Below are positions 11,433-21,452 of a DNA stretch of 64,000 nt, piece by piece. The translations under genes and the position numbers were made by a program. Under the pieces are notes generated by a model. That model was not told the DNA's origin. It made no database searches and saw only the letters and a list, made by a program, of their open reading frames with translations. The DNA comes from an uncultured Curvibacter sp. (GTDB lineage Bacteria > Pseudomonadota > Gammaproteobacteria > Burkholderiales > Burkholderiaceae_C), in NCBI GenBank assembly GCA_903828535.1, contig CAIKMN010000010.1, positions 1 through 64,000 on the forward strand. The letters are read 5' to 3'. How positions within the stretch are numbered: the first letter of the stretch is position 1; each line of letters starts with the position of its first letter.

Positions 11433-12377
11433 TTAGCCTTCCATGGCAAGGCGTTGACGTGACACAAACTCTTGGTAGGTATCAATGCCACGCAGCTGCA
11501 AAATCGTGTTGCGCACGGCCGCCTCTACCAGCACCGCAATGTTGCGTCCTGCCACCACTTGAATCACCACTTTGCGAACCGGCACGCCGAGCACATCTTG
11601 CAACAAGGGCTCCGAAGGCATGCGTTCGTAGTCGCGCTCAAGGGTTTCTTTGCGAACCAAATGAACGATCAATTTGAGTCGCATTTTTCGGCGAACTGCG
11701 GTTTCACCAAAAATGGCGCGGATGTCCAGCAAGCCAATGCCGCGGACCTCCAGCATATTCTGTAGCAGCTCGGGGCAGCGGCCTTCAATCGTAGTTTGGT
11801 TGATGCGGAAAAGGTCGACCGAGTCATCGGCCACCAAACCATTGCCGCGCGATATCAGCTCCAAACCCAGCTCGCTTTTGCCCAGACCTGATTCACCAGT
11901 GATCATCACACCCAAACCCAAAATGTCCATGAACACGCCGTGCATCGAGGACCGATCGGCAAAGTGCTTGGACAAATACGCCCGCAACACATCAATCACA
12001 AAAGCCGAGGGTTGCGCCGTCGAGAACATGGGGATTTGAGCCCGCTCACAAATCGTGACCAAGGCATCGGGAGCGGTTTGGCCATCGGCCAAAATCAGCA
12101 CGGGCGGCTCGAGCGTGACGATGCGAGAAATGCGGCGCGCACAATCGGCTGGCGTGGCATTCGTGAGGTAAGCCACCTCCCGCTCGCCAAGGAGTTGTAC
12201 GCGGTAGGGGTGGATGTAATTGAGATAGCCCACCAAATCGGCGCCTGACCGAGCCGATCGAACGGCCACTTCGTCAAAGCGCCGTTCTGAGGCGCCCAAG
12301 CCGGCGATCCACTGCCAATGCAAGGTGCTGCGAAAACTTTCAAAAAGAACGTCAGCACTGACCGCATTGGGCTTCAT
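11433..12377 (-). CDS. hprK: HPr kinase/phosphorylase
   Basis: 314 aa; Walker [20 protein letters not shown] and signature [19 protein letters not shown]. Confidence 0.97.
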   Translation of the reverse strand: MKPNAVSADVLFESFRSTLHWQWIAGLGASERRFDEVAVRSARSGADLVGYLNYIHPYRVQLLGEREVAYLTNATPADCARRISRIVTLEPPVLILADGQTAPDALVTICERAQIPMFSTAQPSAFVIDVLRAYLSKHFADRSSMHGVFMDILGLGVMITGESGLGKSELGLELISRGNGLVADDSVDLFRINQTTIEGRCPELLQNMLEVRGIGLLDIRAIFGETAVRRKMRLKLIVHLVRKETLERDYERMPSEPLLQDVLGVPVRKVVIQVVAGRNIAVLVEAAVRNTILQLRGIDTYQEFVSRQRLAMEG

Positions 12378-12392
12378 GGGCGGCTCTCGGGT

Positions 12393-12860
12393 TTAGTTGC
12401 GCAATTCAGAGCGCCAATCGGCAATTGTCTGGTGCAGCAGGGCTGCATCTTCACAGGCTTTCAGTCGCTCTCGCAAGGCCGAGTCGCTGAGGAGTTCAGC
12501 AATCTCAGACAAGATTTCCAGGTGTTTTTGGGTAGCCGCTTCAGGCACCAGCAAAAAGATAAGCAATTTAACGGGTTGCTCATCGGGTGCGTCAAAACCA
12601 ATGGGTTCGGCCAGCTGGAAGACAGCGGCCATGGGCGCCTTGAGGCCCTTGATGCGGCCATGAGGAATGGCCACACCGTGGCCCAAGCCGGTAGAACCCA
12701 GGCGCTCACGGGCAAATAAACTGTCCGTGATGAGCGCCCTGTTCAGGCCATGCTGGCTTTCGAACAGCAGGCCGGCTTCTTCAAAAGCCCGTTTTTTGCT
12801 CGTCGCGTCGAGGCGAACAAGCACTTGGGCGGCTGGCAAGATGGTGGCTAAGCGATTCAT
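12393..12860 (-). CDS. ptsN: PTS IIA-like nitrogen regulatory protein
   Basis: 155 aa; GLGHGVAIPHGRIKGLKAP active-site region. Confidence 0.94.
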   Translation of the reverse strand: MNRLATILPAAQVLVRLDATSKKRAFEEAGLLFESQHGLNRALITDSLFARERLGSTGLGHGVAIPHGRIKGLKAPMAAVFQLAEPIGFDAPDEQPVKLLIFLLVPEAATQKHLEILSEIAELLSDSALRERLKACEDAALLHQTIADWRSELRN

Positions 12861-12928
12861 GTTACGGCCGCATTATGCACCGCTGGCCAACTGCTTCGCC
12901 AAGCCACCCCCGATCGGTGTCACCGGAC

Positions 12929-13258
12929 TTACATCAAGCGTTTTGGCGCCTCGTGGTGGTGGGCTTGGATGCGGTCTTTGTACTTGACCACTTGGCGGTC
13001 GAGCTTGTCGACCAAATCATCTACAGCCGCGTACAAGTCGGCGTGCGCGCTCTCGGCGAACAGGTCGTTGCCTTTGACGTGCAGATTGCATTCGGCCTTT
13101 TGACGTCCCTCTTTTTCAGTTTGATTCTCAATGCTGAGCAACACCTTGATGTCAACCACTTGGTCGAAATGACGGGTGATTTTTCCCAACTTAGAGGTCA
13201 CGTAAGTTCGCAAGGCGGGGGTGATTTCTAAGTGGTGGCCACTGATTGTCAAGTTCAT
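12929..13258 (-). CDS. hpf: Ribosome hibernation promoting factor (short form)
   Basis: 109 aa; [27 protein letters not shown]...[22 protein letters not shown]. Confidence 0.95.
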   Translation of the reverse strand: MNLTISGHHLEITPALRTYVTSKLGKITRHFDQVVDIKVLLSIENQTEKEGRQKAECNLHVKGNDLFAESAHADLYAAVDDLVDKLDRQVVKYKDRIQAHHHEAPKRLM

Positions 13259-13359
13259 AAAGAACCTCCTGCTGTCATCAGGTTAATAGAAGCCCAGCCC
13301 CATTTTTAGACAAGGGGCCAGGCCGAGGGAAATCAAAACACACTGCTGATCATGCGCCT

Positions 13360-14778
13360 TTATTCAATCGATTTAACAATGTCTTCGACCACTTTTTTGG
13401 CGTCACCAAACACCATCATGGTCTTGTCCATGTAGAACAACTCGTTGTCCAAACCGGCATAGCCCGCCGCCATGGAGCGTTTGTTCACAATCACCATTTT
13501 GGCTTTGGAGGCTTCCAAAATAGGCATGCCGTAAATGGGGCTGCCCTTCACGTGAGCGGCGGGGTTCACCACATCATTCGCACCGAGCACGATGGCCACA
13601 TCGACTTGCCCAAATTCGCTGTTGATGTCTTCCATCTCAAACACCTGGTCGTAAGGCACCTCGGCTTCAGCCAACAACACGTTCATGTGGCCGGGCATGC
13701 GCCCTGCCACCGGGTGAATGGCGTATTTCACGTTGATGCCTTTGGCGATCAAGGTATCTGCCAGTTCTTTCACCGCGTGTTGAGCACGTGCTACTGCCAA
13801 ACCGTAGCCCGGGACGATCACCACCGATTCGGCATTGGACAACACAAAGGCCGCATCTTCCACGCTGCCTGATTTGAAGTTGCGTTGCACCGCGACGCTG
13901 CCTGGCGTGGCCGCCACTTCACCGCCAAAGCCACCCAAAATCACACTGAAGAAGGAGCGGTTCATGGCGCGGCACATGATGTAGCTCAAGATCGCGCCAG
14001 AGCTGCCCACCAGGGAGCCCGCAATGATCAACATTTGGTTGTTCAAGCTAAAGCCAATGCCGGCCGCCGCCCAGCCTGAGTAGCTGTTCAACATCGACAC
14101 CACCACGGGCATGTCTGCACCGCCAATCGGGATAATGATGAGAACGCCCAACACAAAAGACAAGGCCAACATTATGAAGAAGGCCGTCCAATCGCCCGTG
14201 AGCATGAAATAAATGCCCAATCCCAAAGTGGCCAGTCCCATGGCCAAATTGAGCATGTGCTGGCCCTTGAACACCACAGGAGCGCCTTGGAACAATCGGA
14301 ATTTGTATTTGCCGCTCAATTTGCCAAAGGCAATCACCGATCCGCTGAAGGTAATGGCGCCAATGGCGGCTCCCAAGAACAATTCCAAGCGGTTGCCGGC
14401 TGGAATGGCCTCACCTTTGCCCGTTAAACCAAAGGCCCAAGGCTCGGCCACCACCGCCACGGCGATGAACACAGCGGCCAAACCAATCATGCTGTGCATG
14501 AAAGCCACGAGTTCAGGCATCTTGGTCATTTCAACGCGCTGCGCCATCAAAGTGCCCGCAGCGCCACCCACCACCAACGCCCCTAAAACAAAGGGCAACC
14601 CGGGTGCTGAACCTTGCTTCACGATTAAAGCAACCGTGGTGAGCATGGCGATGGCCATGCCCGTCATGCCAAACACATTCCCGCGGATCGACGTGGTGGG
14701 GTGCGAGAGCCCTTTCAGCGCCTGGATAAAGCAGACACTGGCAACCAAATACAAAAGGGTGACGAGGTCCATGCTCAT
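13360..14778 (-). CDS. pntB: NAD(P) transhydrogenase subunit beta
   Basis: 472 aa; YAIHPVAGRMPGHMNVLLAEAEVPYDQVFEMEDIN, GANDVVNPAA. Confidence 0.97.
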   Translation of the reverse strand: MSMDLVTLLYLVASVCFIQALKGLSHPTTSIRGNVFGMTGMAIAMLTTVALIVKQGSAPGLPFVLGALVVGGAAGTLMAQRVEMTKMPELVAFMHSMIGLAAVFIAVAVVAEPWAFGLTGKGEAIPAGNRLELFLGAAIGAITFSGSVIAFGKLSGKYKFRLFQGAPVVFKGQHMLNLAMGLATLGLGIYFMLTGDWTAFFIMLALSFVLGVLIIIPIGGADMPVVVSMLNSYSGWAAAGIGFSLNNQMLIIAGSLVGSSGAILSYIMCRAMNRSFFSVILGGFGGEVAATPGSVAVQRNFKSGSVEDAAFVLSNAESVVIVPGYGLAVARAQHAVKELADTLIAKGINVKYAIHPVAGRMPGHMNVLLAEAEVPYDQVFEMEDINSEFGQVDVAIVLGANDVVNPAAHVKGSPIYGMPILEASKAKMVIVNKRSMAAGYAGLDNELFYMDKTMMVFGDAKKVVEDIVKSIE

Positions 14779-15101
14779 GGGGCTACTCCTGATTCAGCCG
14801 CTTGCGGCTTTTTGTCTTTTTTCTTGAACATTTCCAGCATTCGCCGTGTGACCAAAAAGCCACCAAAAACATTCACCGCAGCCAGCGTCACAGCCAACAC
14901 GCCCATGCTGTGACCCAAGGGTGTTTCTGTTCCTGCGGCGGCGATCATGGCACCGACAATCACAATGGCTGAAATGGCGTTGGTCACCGCCATCAAAGGG
15001 GTGTGCAGGGCCGGCGTGACTGTCCAGACGACGTGGTAGCCCACGTAGATGGCCAACACGAAGATGATCAGGTTGACCATGGTGTGAGAAACGATTTCCA
15101 T
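14775..15101 (-). CDS. pntAB: NAD(P) transhydrogenase subunit alpha part 2 (membrane part)
   Basis: 108 aa membrane protein between pntB and pntAA; TPALHTPLMAVTNAISAIVIVGAM. Confidence 0.93.
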   Translation of the reverse strand: MEIVSHTMVNLIIFVLAIYVGYHVVWTVTPALHTPLMAVTNAISAIVIVGAMIAAAGTETPLGHSMGVLAVTLAAVNVFGGFLVTRRMLEMFKKKDKKPQAAESGVAP

Positions 15102-15133
15102 TAAGGATCTCCAAATTTAAATTGAACGGGGCA

Positions 15134-16276
15134 TCAAGCGCGACGGACCGCACCTTGATAAGTCACCAAGCAGGCGGCCACGATGTCGTCTTCCAAATCG
15201 ACGTGCAATTGACCTTCTTTGTTGAGGATGAGCTTCAAAAAGTCCAACACATTGCGCGCGTACAAAGAGGAGGCATCGGCCGCCACCAAAGCCGGCAAAT
15301 TGGTATTGCCCACCAATTTCACCCCAAAACGCTCCACGGTTTGATCGGCCACCGTGAGTGGGCAATTGCCGCCCGGTAAGCCGTCCGGCCCCGGCGCGCC
15401 TTTGCCTGCGGCCAAGTCGATGATCACCGAGCCGGGCTTCATTGACTTGACCATGTCTTCGGTAATCAAAGTGGGCGCCGCACGACCCGGAATCAAAGCG
15501 GTTGAAATCACCACGTCGGCTTGGGCGACGCGCTTGGCCACTTCTGCTTGTTGGCGCGCTAACCAGCTGGGGGGCATGGGACGGGCGTAACCGCCCACCC
15601 CTTCTGCCGCGTCTTTTTCTTCTTGCGTTTCAAAAGGCACATCAATGAACTTAGCGCCCAAAGACTGAACTTGTTCCTTGACAGAAGGCCGAACGTCAGA
15701 GGCCTCGATCACGGCGCCCAAGCGCTTGGCGGTTGCAATCGCCTGCAGTCCGGCCACACCGACCCCCAAAATCACCACCCGCGCGGCTTTCACTGTGCCT
15801 GCGGCGGTCATCAACATGGGGAAGAACCGTTGGTATTCGTTGGCCGCCAAAATCACGGCTTTGTAGCCGGCGATATTGGCTTGACTGGACAGCACGTCCA
15901 TGCTTTGGGCCCGTGTGGTGCGGGGCGCGGCCTCCAAAGCGTAGGACGCCAGCCCCTTAGCGGCCAGTTGCTGCAAGCCAGCGGCGTCAAACGGGTTGAG
16001 CATGCCCACCAAGGAGGCGCCGGTTTTCATTTGCGCCAATTCGGTCACAGAAGGGGATCGTACTTTGAGCACCAAGTCGGCCCCCAATGCACCCGCTGCG
16101 TTGGTGATGACGGCACCAGCAGCCTCAAAAGCCGCGTCAGTGACGCTGGCCGCCAAGCCCGCGCCTGCTTGAACCTGAATGTCATGGCCCTGGGCTTTGA
16201 GCTTCTTCACCGTCTCAGGGGTCACCGCCACCCGAGTTTCACCCACCGCTGTCTCTGCCGGAACGCCTATCAACAT
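15134..16276 (-). CDS. pntAA: NAD(P) transhydrogenase subunit alpha part 1
   Basis: 380 aa; MLIGVPAETAVGETRVAVTPETVKKL, VVILGVGVAGLQAIATAKRLGAVIEASDVR. Confidence 0.96.
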   Translation of the reverse strand: MLIGVPAETAVGETRVAVTPETVKKLKAQGHDIQVQAGAGLAASVTDAAFEAAGAVITNAAGALGADLVLKVRSPSVTELAQMKTGASLVGMLNPFDAAGLQQLAAKGLASYALEAAPRTTRAQSMDVLSSQANIAGYKAVILAANEYQRFFPMLMTAAGTVKAARVVILGVGVAGLQAIATAKRLGAVIEASDVRPSVKEQVQSLGAKFIDVPFETQEEKDAAEGVGGYARPMPPSWLARQQAEVAKRVAQADVVISTALIPGRAAPTLITEDMVKSMKPGSVIIDLAAGKGAPGPDGLPGGNCPLTVADQTVERFGVKLVGNTNLPALVAADASSLYARNVLDFLKLILNKEGQLHVDLEDDIVAACLVTYQGAVRRA

Positions 16277-16318
16277 GGCTTCTCCCTGGTTATTTCTAAA
16301 TTTACACTGATATTACAC

Positions 16319-16347
16319 ATTGTCTGCTCATTCAAAAGCCAGACAAT
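16319..16347. promoter_or_regulatory. Perfect 8-bp inverted repeat ATTGTCTG-N13-CAGACAAT in the pntAA/nudix divergent intergenic region
   Basis: Direct reading; arms 16319-16326 and 16340-16347. Confidence 0.5.
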
Positions 16348-16368
16348 CCCTGAGTCGATAATAGCGAG

Positions 16369-16860
16369 ATGCAAACCCGATGGAAACCCAGCGTCACCGT
16401 GGCCGCGGTGATGGAGCGCGACGGCAAGTTCTTGCTGGTGGAAGAACACACCGATAACGGGCTCAAACTCAACAACCCTGCCGGCCACCTCGAACCCAGT
16501 GAGTCCCCAGCCGACGGCTGTGCCCGCGAGGCGCTGGAGGAAACGGCGCACCACTTCAAACCCACCGCGTTGGTCGGCGTGTATTTGTCGCGCTTTCGCA
16601 AAAAGAACACGGGGGAAGACATCACTTACCTGCGCTTTGCTTTTGCCGGTGAAGTGGGTGAGGAAGTGCCTGACATGAAGCTCGACGAAGGCATTGTCCG
16701 TGCCGTGTGGATGACCGAAGCCGAGATTCGCGCCAGCGCGGATCGCCACCGCGGCCCCATGGTGTTGCGCTGTTTGGACGACTATTTATCGGGACAACGC
16801 TTTCCGCTTTCTGCGGTTCACACCGACCCGTCCGTCTTGTTGGATCCGCCCACGCTATGA
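16369..16860 (+). CDS. NUDIX hydrolase (NudJ-like)
   Basis: 163 aa; Nudix box [24 protein letters not shown]; directly upstream of mnmA. Confidence 0.9.
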   Translation: MQTRWKPSVTVAAVMERDGKFLLVEEHTDNGLKLNNPAGHLEPSESPADGCAREALEETAHHFKPTALVGVYLSRFRKKNTGEDITYLRFAFAGEVGEEVPDMKLDEGIVRAVWMTEAEIRASADRHRGPMVLRCLDDYLSGQRFPLSAVHTDPSVLLDPPTL

Positions 16861-18029
16861 AGCCAGTGAAGCAGAGGATTGTCGTGGGCTTGAGCGGCGG
16901 CGTCGACTCGGCTGTCACCGCCCATCTGCTGAAACGACAAGGCCATGAAGTCGTGGGCATCTTCATGAAAAATTGGGAAGACGACGATGACGATGAATAT
17001 TGCTCGACCCGTCAAGATTTTCTGGACGCCGCCAGCGTGGCCGATGTGCTGGGCATTGAGATCGAACACGTCAACTTTGCGGCCGACTACAAAGACCGTG
17101 TATTTGCCGAATTCTTGACCGAGTACCAAGCCGGCCGTACGCCCAACCCGGATGTGCTTTGCAATGCCGAAATCAAGTTCAAAGCATTCCTTGACCACGC
17201 CCTGCGCCTGGGGGCCGAAAAAATCGCCACTGGGCACTATGCTCGGGTGCGCCAAAACCCCCATTCGGGTTTATTTGAACTCCTCAAAGGGTTGGACGCC
17301 AGCAAAGACCAAAGTTATTTTTTGCACCGTTTGAATCAAACACAGCTGAGCAAAACCCTCTTTCCGGTGGGCGAGTTGCACAAAACAGAGGTTCGCCGGA
17401 TGGCCTCTGAAATTGGTCTGCCCAACGCCAAAAAGAAAGACTCCACCGGCATTTGCTTCATTGGTGAACGGCCCTTTCGTGAATTTTTGAACCGCTACAT
17501 CGCCAAAGCACCTGGCCCCATCCGCGATGCCAGTGGCCGCCAGCTCGGCGAGCACCAAGGTTTGTCGTTTTACACGCTCGGCCAGCGCCAGGGTTTGGGC
17601 ATTGGCGGCGTCAAGGAAAAAGGCGCCCCAAGAGGCGGCTGCGCGCATGAACCTTGGTTTGTGGCCCGCAAAGACCTCATCACCAACACCCTGTGGGTGG
17701 TGCAAGGCCACGACCACCCTTGGCTGCTTTACCAAAGCCTCACGGCCGATAAAGCGACTTGGGTGGCAGGGCAGCCCCCGAGGGGGTTGCATGGCGCCTC
17801 ATTGGGCGCCAAAACCCGTTACCGGCAAAGCGATGCGGAATGTCACTTAGAGAGCGCCCTAGACAACCCAGACAATCCAGACAAGGCCACCTTTGGATTG
17901 TCTTTTGGGCAAGCCCAGTGGGCCGTCACGCCCGGGCAAAGTGCGGTTTTGTACGACGGGGAAGTGTGTCTGGGTGGCGGGTTGATCGCTTCGGCTGAGG
18001 CTTGGGCCACTGCACAGGCCATTGATTAG
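16857..18029 (+). CDS. mnmA: tRNA-specific 2-thiouridylase MnmA
   Basis: Start at [25 protein letters not shown] (ATGA overlap with the nudix stop); GVDSAV P-loop, [20 protein letters not shown] motifs. Confidence 0.96.
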   Translation: MKPVKQRIVVGLSGGVDSAVTAHLLKRQGHEVVGIFMKNWEDDDDDEYCSTRQDFLDAASVADVLGIEIEHVNFAADYKDRVFAEFLTEYQAGRTPNPDVLCNAEIKFKAFLDHALRLGAEKIATGHYARVRQNPHSGLFELLKGLDASKDQSYFLHRLNQTQLSKTLFPVGELHKTEVRRMASEIGLPNAKKKDSTGICFIGERPFREFLNRYIAKAPGPIRDASGRQLGEHQGLSFYTLGQRQGLGIGGVKEKGAPRGGCAHEPWFVARKDLITNTLWVVQGHDHPWLLYQSLTADKATWVAGQPPRGLHGASLGAKTRYRQSDAECHLESALDNPDNPDKATFGLSFGQAQWAVTPGQSAVLYDGEVCLGGGLIASAEAWATAQAID

Positions 18030-18037
18030 GCCGCTGC

Positions 18038-18454
18038 TTAGGCCGCTTTAGCGTGCTCGACCTTCAAGCAAGCATCACTGATCGACCACAAACCCGCTTC
18101 CTTGGCCAAGCAATGCGCTGCCTCGTTGTGGATGCCGAGTTGCTGCCACAAGCACTTGGCCCCAATGGCAACGGCCTCTTGGGCGACAGGAAGAACAGCG
18201 TCTGCATTTCTGAACACATCGACCAGGTCAACCGGAAACGGAATGTCACTCAGTGAGGCGTAACAAGTCTCCCCCAAGATGTCCTCCGGGTCGTTGGCAA
18301 AAGCCGGGTTCACCGGCACGATTCGGTAACCCTGGTCTTGCATGTAGCGAGCCACTTGATAACTCGCTCGGTCGGGTTTCTTAGACAGCCCCACCACGGC
18401 GATGGTGTGACATGCCTTGAAAATTTCTGGCAAATTCGCGGGACTGGGTGCCAT
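18038..18454 (-). CDS. CoA-binding domain protein (YccU-like)
   Basis: Start at MAPSPANLPEIFKACHTIAVVGLSKKPDRASYQVARYMQDQGYRIVPVNP; Rossmann CoA-binding pattern. Confidence 0.88.
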   Translation of the reverse strand: MAPSPANLPEIFKACHTIAVVGLSKKPDRASYQVARYMQDQGYRIVPVNPAFANDPEDILGETCYASLSDIPFPVDLVDVFRNADAVLPVAQEAVAIGAKCLWQQLGIHNEAAHCLAKEAGLWSISDACLKVEHAKAA

Positions 18455-18476
18455 GGCCTTGAGACTGAATTGAAAC

Positions 18477-18552
18477 TGGTGCGGCTGGCGGGGATCGAAC
18501 CCACGACCCTTGGCTTCGGAGGCCAATACTCTATCCACTGAGCTACAGCCGC
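18477..18552 (-). tRNA. tRNA-Arg(CCG), CCA encoded
   Basis: Reverse complement gcggctgtagctcagtggatagagtattggcctccgaagccaagggtcgtgggttcgatccccgccagccgcacca folds as a cloverleaf; anticodon loop CTCCGAA gives CCG. Confidence 0.95.
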
Positions 18553-18614
18553 GAATCGGAAACAAGCAATTCGAAATTATCGCACGCGATGCTGGAGAGG
18601 CCCATGGGGCTGGG

Positions 18615-18620
18615 TATAAT
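18615..18620 (+). promoter_or_regulatory. Candidate -10 element (TATAAT) upstream of the cytochrome c gene
   Basis: TATAAT about 42 bp before the ATG; no good -35 seen. Confidence 0.35.
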
Positions 18621-18661
18621 TTCTGTTACTTTTTAGCGCCCTTTTATTCCTTGAGGACACC

Positions 18662-19180
18662 ATGAGCGACAACCACGACGAGTCTCACGAAGCCCACACA
18701 GGCCCCATCAAAACGCCCAAGCAATTGTTGGTGGCGGTGTTCTTTTCTTTTGTGGTTCCCGTTTTCATCATCATCGGTTTGGTGGCCTACGTCACGCGCC
18801 ACAACCTGCCCGAAGCCGGAGCTCAGAGCACGCCTGCTGAAGTGGCCGAACGCATTCACCCAGTGGCGGCCGTTGAAGTTCGCGATGCCAACCGCGAATT
18901 GAAAACGGGCGAACAAGTTTACAAAGCCCAGTGCAGCACTTGCCACGCCATCGGCGCCGCAGGCTCCCCCAAATTCGAAGACGCCAAGGCGTGGGCACCC
19001 CGCATTGCCAAGGGTTACGAAGCTTTGTTGAATTCCGCTTTGCACGGCAAAGGTGCGATGGGCGCTCAAGGCGGCGGCGATTTTGACGATGTTGAGGTGG
19101 GTCGCGGTGTGGTCTACATGGCCAATGCAGCCGGCGCTAAGTTTGCGGTGCCACAACCTGCCGCTGCTGCTGCCAAATAA
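18662..19180 (+). CDS. Cytochrome c5-type c-type cytochrome
   Basis: 172 aa; one N-terminal TM segment and haem motif CSTCH; GEQVYKAQCSTCHAIGAAGSPKF. Confidence 0.9.
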   Translation: MSDNHDESHEAHTGPIKTPKQLLVAVFFSFVVPVFIIIGLVAYVTRHNLPEAGAQSTPAEVAERIHPVAAVEVRDANRELKTGEQVYKAQCSTCHAIGAAGSPKFEDAKAWAPRIAKGYEALLNSALHGKGAMGAQGGGDFDDVEVGRGVVYMANAAGAKFAVPQPAAAAAK

Positions 19181-19191
19181 GCGCACTTCCG

Positions 19192-19821
19192 CTAAACAGA
19201 CCCTCGCTCTGTCAGCGCCGCAGGGCTCAATACGAATCCAAAGATCTGCTCGATTCCTGCCCTCAGCAGCGCTTGCGGGGCGGGCCAAGCCCCCGACTCG
19301 ATCATTTCGACTGCCACGCCAACGTCTTGGCTGTGAACCAGACCCAAACCCGCTGGCGTGTTGGCGTAAAGCCAGCCCGATTCATCCACCCAAACCGATA
19401 AAACGGGGAAGGGCACTTGGCCCTCAACCTTGTTTTTTTCGACGTTGGGCGTCTCTGGGTGAGTGGGAACGAAAACGGGTTCCGGATTGAACGAGGGCTC
19501 AAAAGCCGCCAACTGGCCTCTTTGATTCACACGCCAAATCCAAGGCGCAGCGGCCAGCTCCACAAAAACGCGCTGCGGCCCGTTTTGAAAATACCAGCAC
19601 CCACGCGCATCGGCGGCGTAGTTGCGCTGAATAAAACCAATGAGTTTGTCGTGGCGCAACACCGAGCCTTGCGCGCCGGGCGCGCCGCTGTTGAAGGTGC
19701 CCAAGGCCTGCACCGCGTCATCCCGCATCCGCCATTGGCCTCGGGCGTCCAAACCCAGCCAACCGTAGCAAGCGGGCACATGGGGCCATTTGGCCATGGC
19801 TTGTTGCACCAATTCATCCAT
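19192..19821 (-). CDS. Conserved hypothetical protein, DUF2946-like guess not verified
   Basis: Start at MDELVQQAMAKWPHVPACYGWLGLDARGQWRMRD; overlaps the end of the upstream hydrolase gene by 8 nt; no motif I can assign firmly. Confidence 0.7.
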   Translation of the reverse strand: MDELVQQAMAKWPHVPACYGWLGLDARGQWRMRDDAVQALGTFNSGAPGAQGSVLRHDKLIGFIQRNYAADARGCWYFQNGPQRVFVELAAAPWIWRVNQRGQLAAFEPSFNPEPVFVPTHPETPNVEKNKVEGQVPFPVLSVWVDESGWLYANTPAGLGLVHSQDVGVAVEMIESGAWPAPQALLRAGIEQIFGFVLSPAALTERGSV

Positions 19822-20893
19822 GGGCCAGTGCCTGTTGATCAAACCATCCCATGACGGCTTCGGGCATGGCCAGAACATGGCTTTTACAACCCCCCTCGGA
19901 CACTGGGAAACCCACGTGCCCCCCTTGCTTGGGTTGCCACAGAGTGACCCAAGGGCTGGCATCTGCTGGCGTTGGCAAGCTCTCCGCTGGTATGAAAGGG
20001 TCGTTTTGAGCGTTGAGGACCAAGGCGGGCAGGCGAACCTTTTGCAAATGAGGCTTCGAAGAAGCCCGCTGCCAATAATCGGCCGTGTCCTTGAAACCAT
20101 GCAAAGGCGCCGTGAAGACATTGTCGAAATCCGCCAGGGTTTTAGACCGAAGGGCTTTGTCTAAATCAAACAAGCCCGGGTGCTGCCGCCATTTCAATTT
20201 CGCTTTTCGCTTCATGGTTTTCAAGAACATGCGGGCATAAACCAAGCGATTAAAACCCACGCCTAAAGCAGCACCGCTGGCCACCAAATCCAGCGGCGAA
20301 CAAATCGCCGAGACGGCGTTCACCAGCGATGAAGCGGTTTCCCCTCGCTCTTGCGCCCAGCGAAGCAAGGCGTTACCGCCAAGTGAAATGCCGACAGCCT
20401 GCCAACGACAGATGCTTTGTGTCTGGAGGCGCTGGAGCATCCAATCAATTTCTTCAAAGTCACCGGAATGGTAGGCCCTGGGCGCTCGGTTGATTTCGCC
20501 GCTGCAACCCCGAAAGTGCACCACCGCAAAGGCCCAGCCCCTTGCTTGAGCCAGGGTGGCGAAGGCTTGTGAATAGGCGCTGCTCGAGTCGCCCTCGAGG
20601 CCGTGAAACAGGACCAAACCTTTGGTGGACGAATTGAACTGCCCTTGCGTGGACTTCCCTTGCGGTGCTGAAGGCAGGGTCGTGCCTTGACTGGCGTTGG
20701 CATGTGAAATTTTTTGCGATTTTCCGTGGATTAAAAAATCCACATCGACAAAGTCACCATCGGGGGTGTCCCAGCGCTCGCGCACAAAGCAAGGCGGATG
20801 GGATGGATCCAGTCGGTCTCTGGAACACCGAGAGCCCCAAATGGTTTGCAAATGGCCGCTGGGCAGCCAAAACGGGGCCTCGTAGTGTTGCAT
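19814..20893 (-). CDS. Alpha/beta hydrolase, YheT family
   Basis: 359 aa; PFWLPSGHLQTIWGS, LFHGLEGDSSSAY, AVGISLGGNALLRW. Confidence 0.93.
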   Translation of the reverse strand: MQHYEAPFWLPSGHLQTIWGSRCSRDRLDPSHPPCFVRERWDTPDGDFVDVDFLIHGKSQKISHANASQGTTLPSAPQGKSTQGQFNSSTKGLVLFHGLEGDSSSAYSQAFATLAQARGWAFAVVHFRGCSGEINRAPRAYHSGDFEEIDWMLQRLQTQSICRWQAVGISLGGNALLRWAQERGETASSLVNAVSAICSPLDLVASGAALGVGFNRLVYARMFLKTMKRKAKLKWRQHPGLFDLDKALRSKTLADFDNVFTAPLHGFKDTADYWQRASSKPHLQKVRLPALVLNAQNDPFIPAESLPTPADASPWVTLWQPKQGGHVGFPVSEGGCKSHVLAMPEAVMGWFDQQALAHG

Positions 20894-20901
20894 GAGCCGC
20901 C

Positions 20902-21360
20902 TTAATGCAAGACAGTGGCGGGTGTGTGAATGTCCAAGTCCGACACATCGCTGTCTCTCGGGCCTTGGCTGGCGTGGTGCGCCACGAGTCGCCAGCCTTG
21001 CGAGGTGTTTTGGTAGACGTTGGTCGCCACAATCCAGCCCACTTGAGGCCCCTCGTTGGTCAACATTTCCACCCGTTCCAACACACTGTGAACGGCGCTC
21101 CCCAAGGATTCCATGCGCGTCACCCGCTGCGGGCTGACTGGAATGCCGCCATGGGCAAACATCGCTTCAAACACATTGCGGATGGCGGTGTGACCCAAAA
21201 GCCTCGGACCACTGGGGTGCACGCATACAATTTCATCTTCTTCTGCCCAACAAGCCATGAGCTTATCGAGATCACCCTTTTGCAGGGCTTCGTAGAAGGC
21301 CGTTTCGGTTTCATTTGCCGACCCGCCGGAGAGAAGAACGCGCTGTTTAGACTTGGCCAT
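20902..21360 (-). CDS. SnoaL/NTF2-like protein (YybH-type)
   Basis: Start at MAKSKQRVLLSGGSANETETAFYEALQKGDLDKLMACWAEEDEIVCVHPSG; NTF2-like fold pattern. Confidence 0.85.
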   Translation of the reverse strand: MAKSKQRVLLSGGSANETETAFYEALQKGDLDKLMACWAEEDEIVCVHPSGPRLLGHTAIRNVFEAMFAHGGIPVSPQRVTRMESLGSAVHSVLERVEMLTNEGPQVGWIVATNVYQNTSQGWRLVAHHASQGPRDSDVSDLDIHTPATVLH

Positions 21361-21380
21361 GGTGGGGATTATGCAAAAAG

Positions 21381-21415
21381 AAAAAGCCCTCACCGAGAAA
21401 TCGATGGGGCTTTTT
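21381..21415 (-). terminator. Intrinsic terminator downstream of atpC
   Basis: Stem aaaaagccc (21381-21389) / gggcttttt (21407-21415); minus-strand reading continues into a T-rich run. Confidence 0.8.
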
Positions 21416-21452
21416 GAACCGGTGCAGGGGCTTTTGACGCCCCTACAAGGCC

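Noticed and set aside
13297-13318. GCCCC-N12-GGGGC hairpin between pntB and hpf
   Set aside because: Short stem, long loop, no U-tract; not a convincing terminator.
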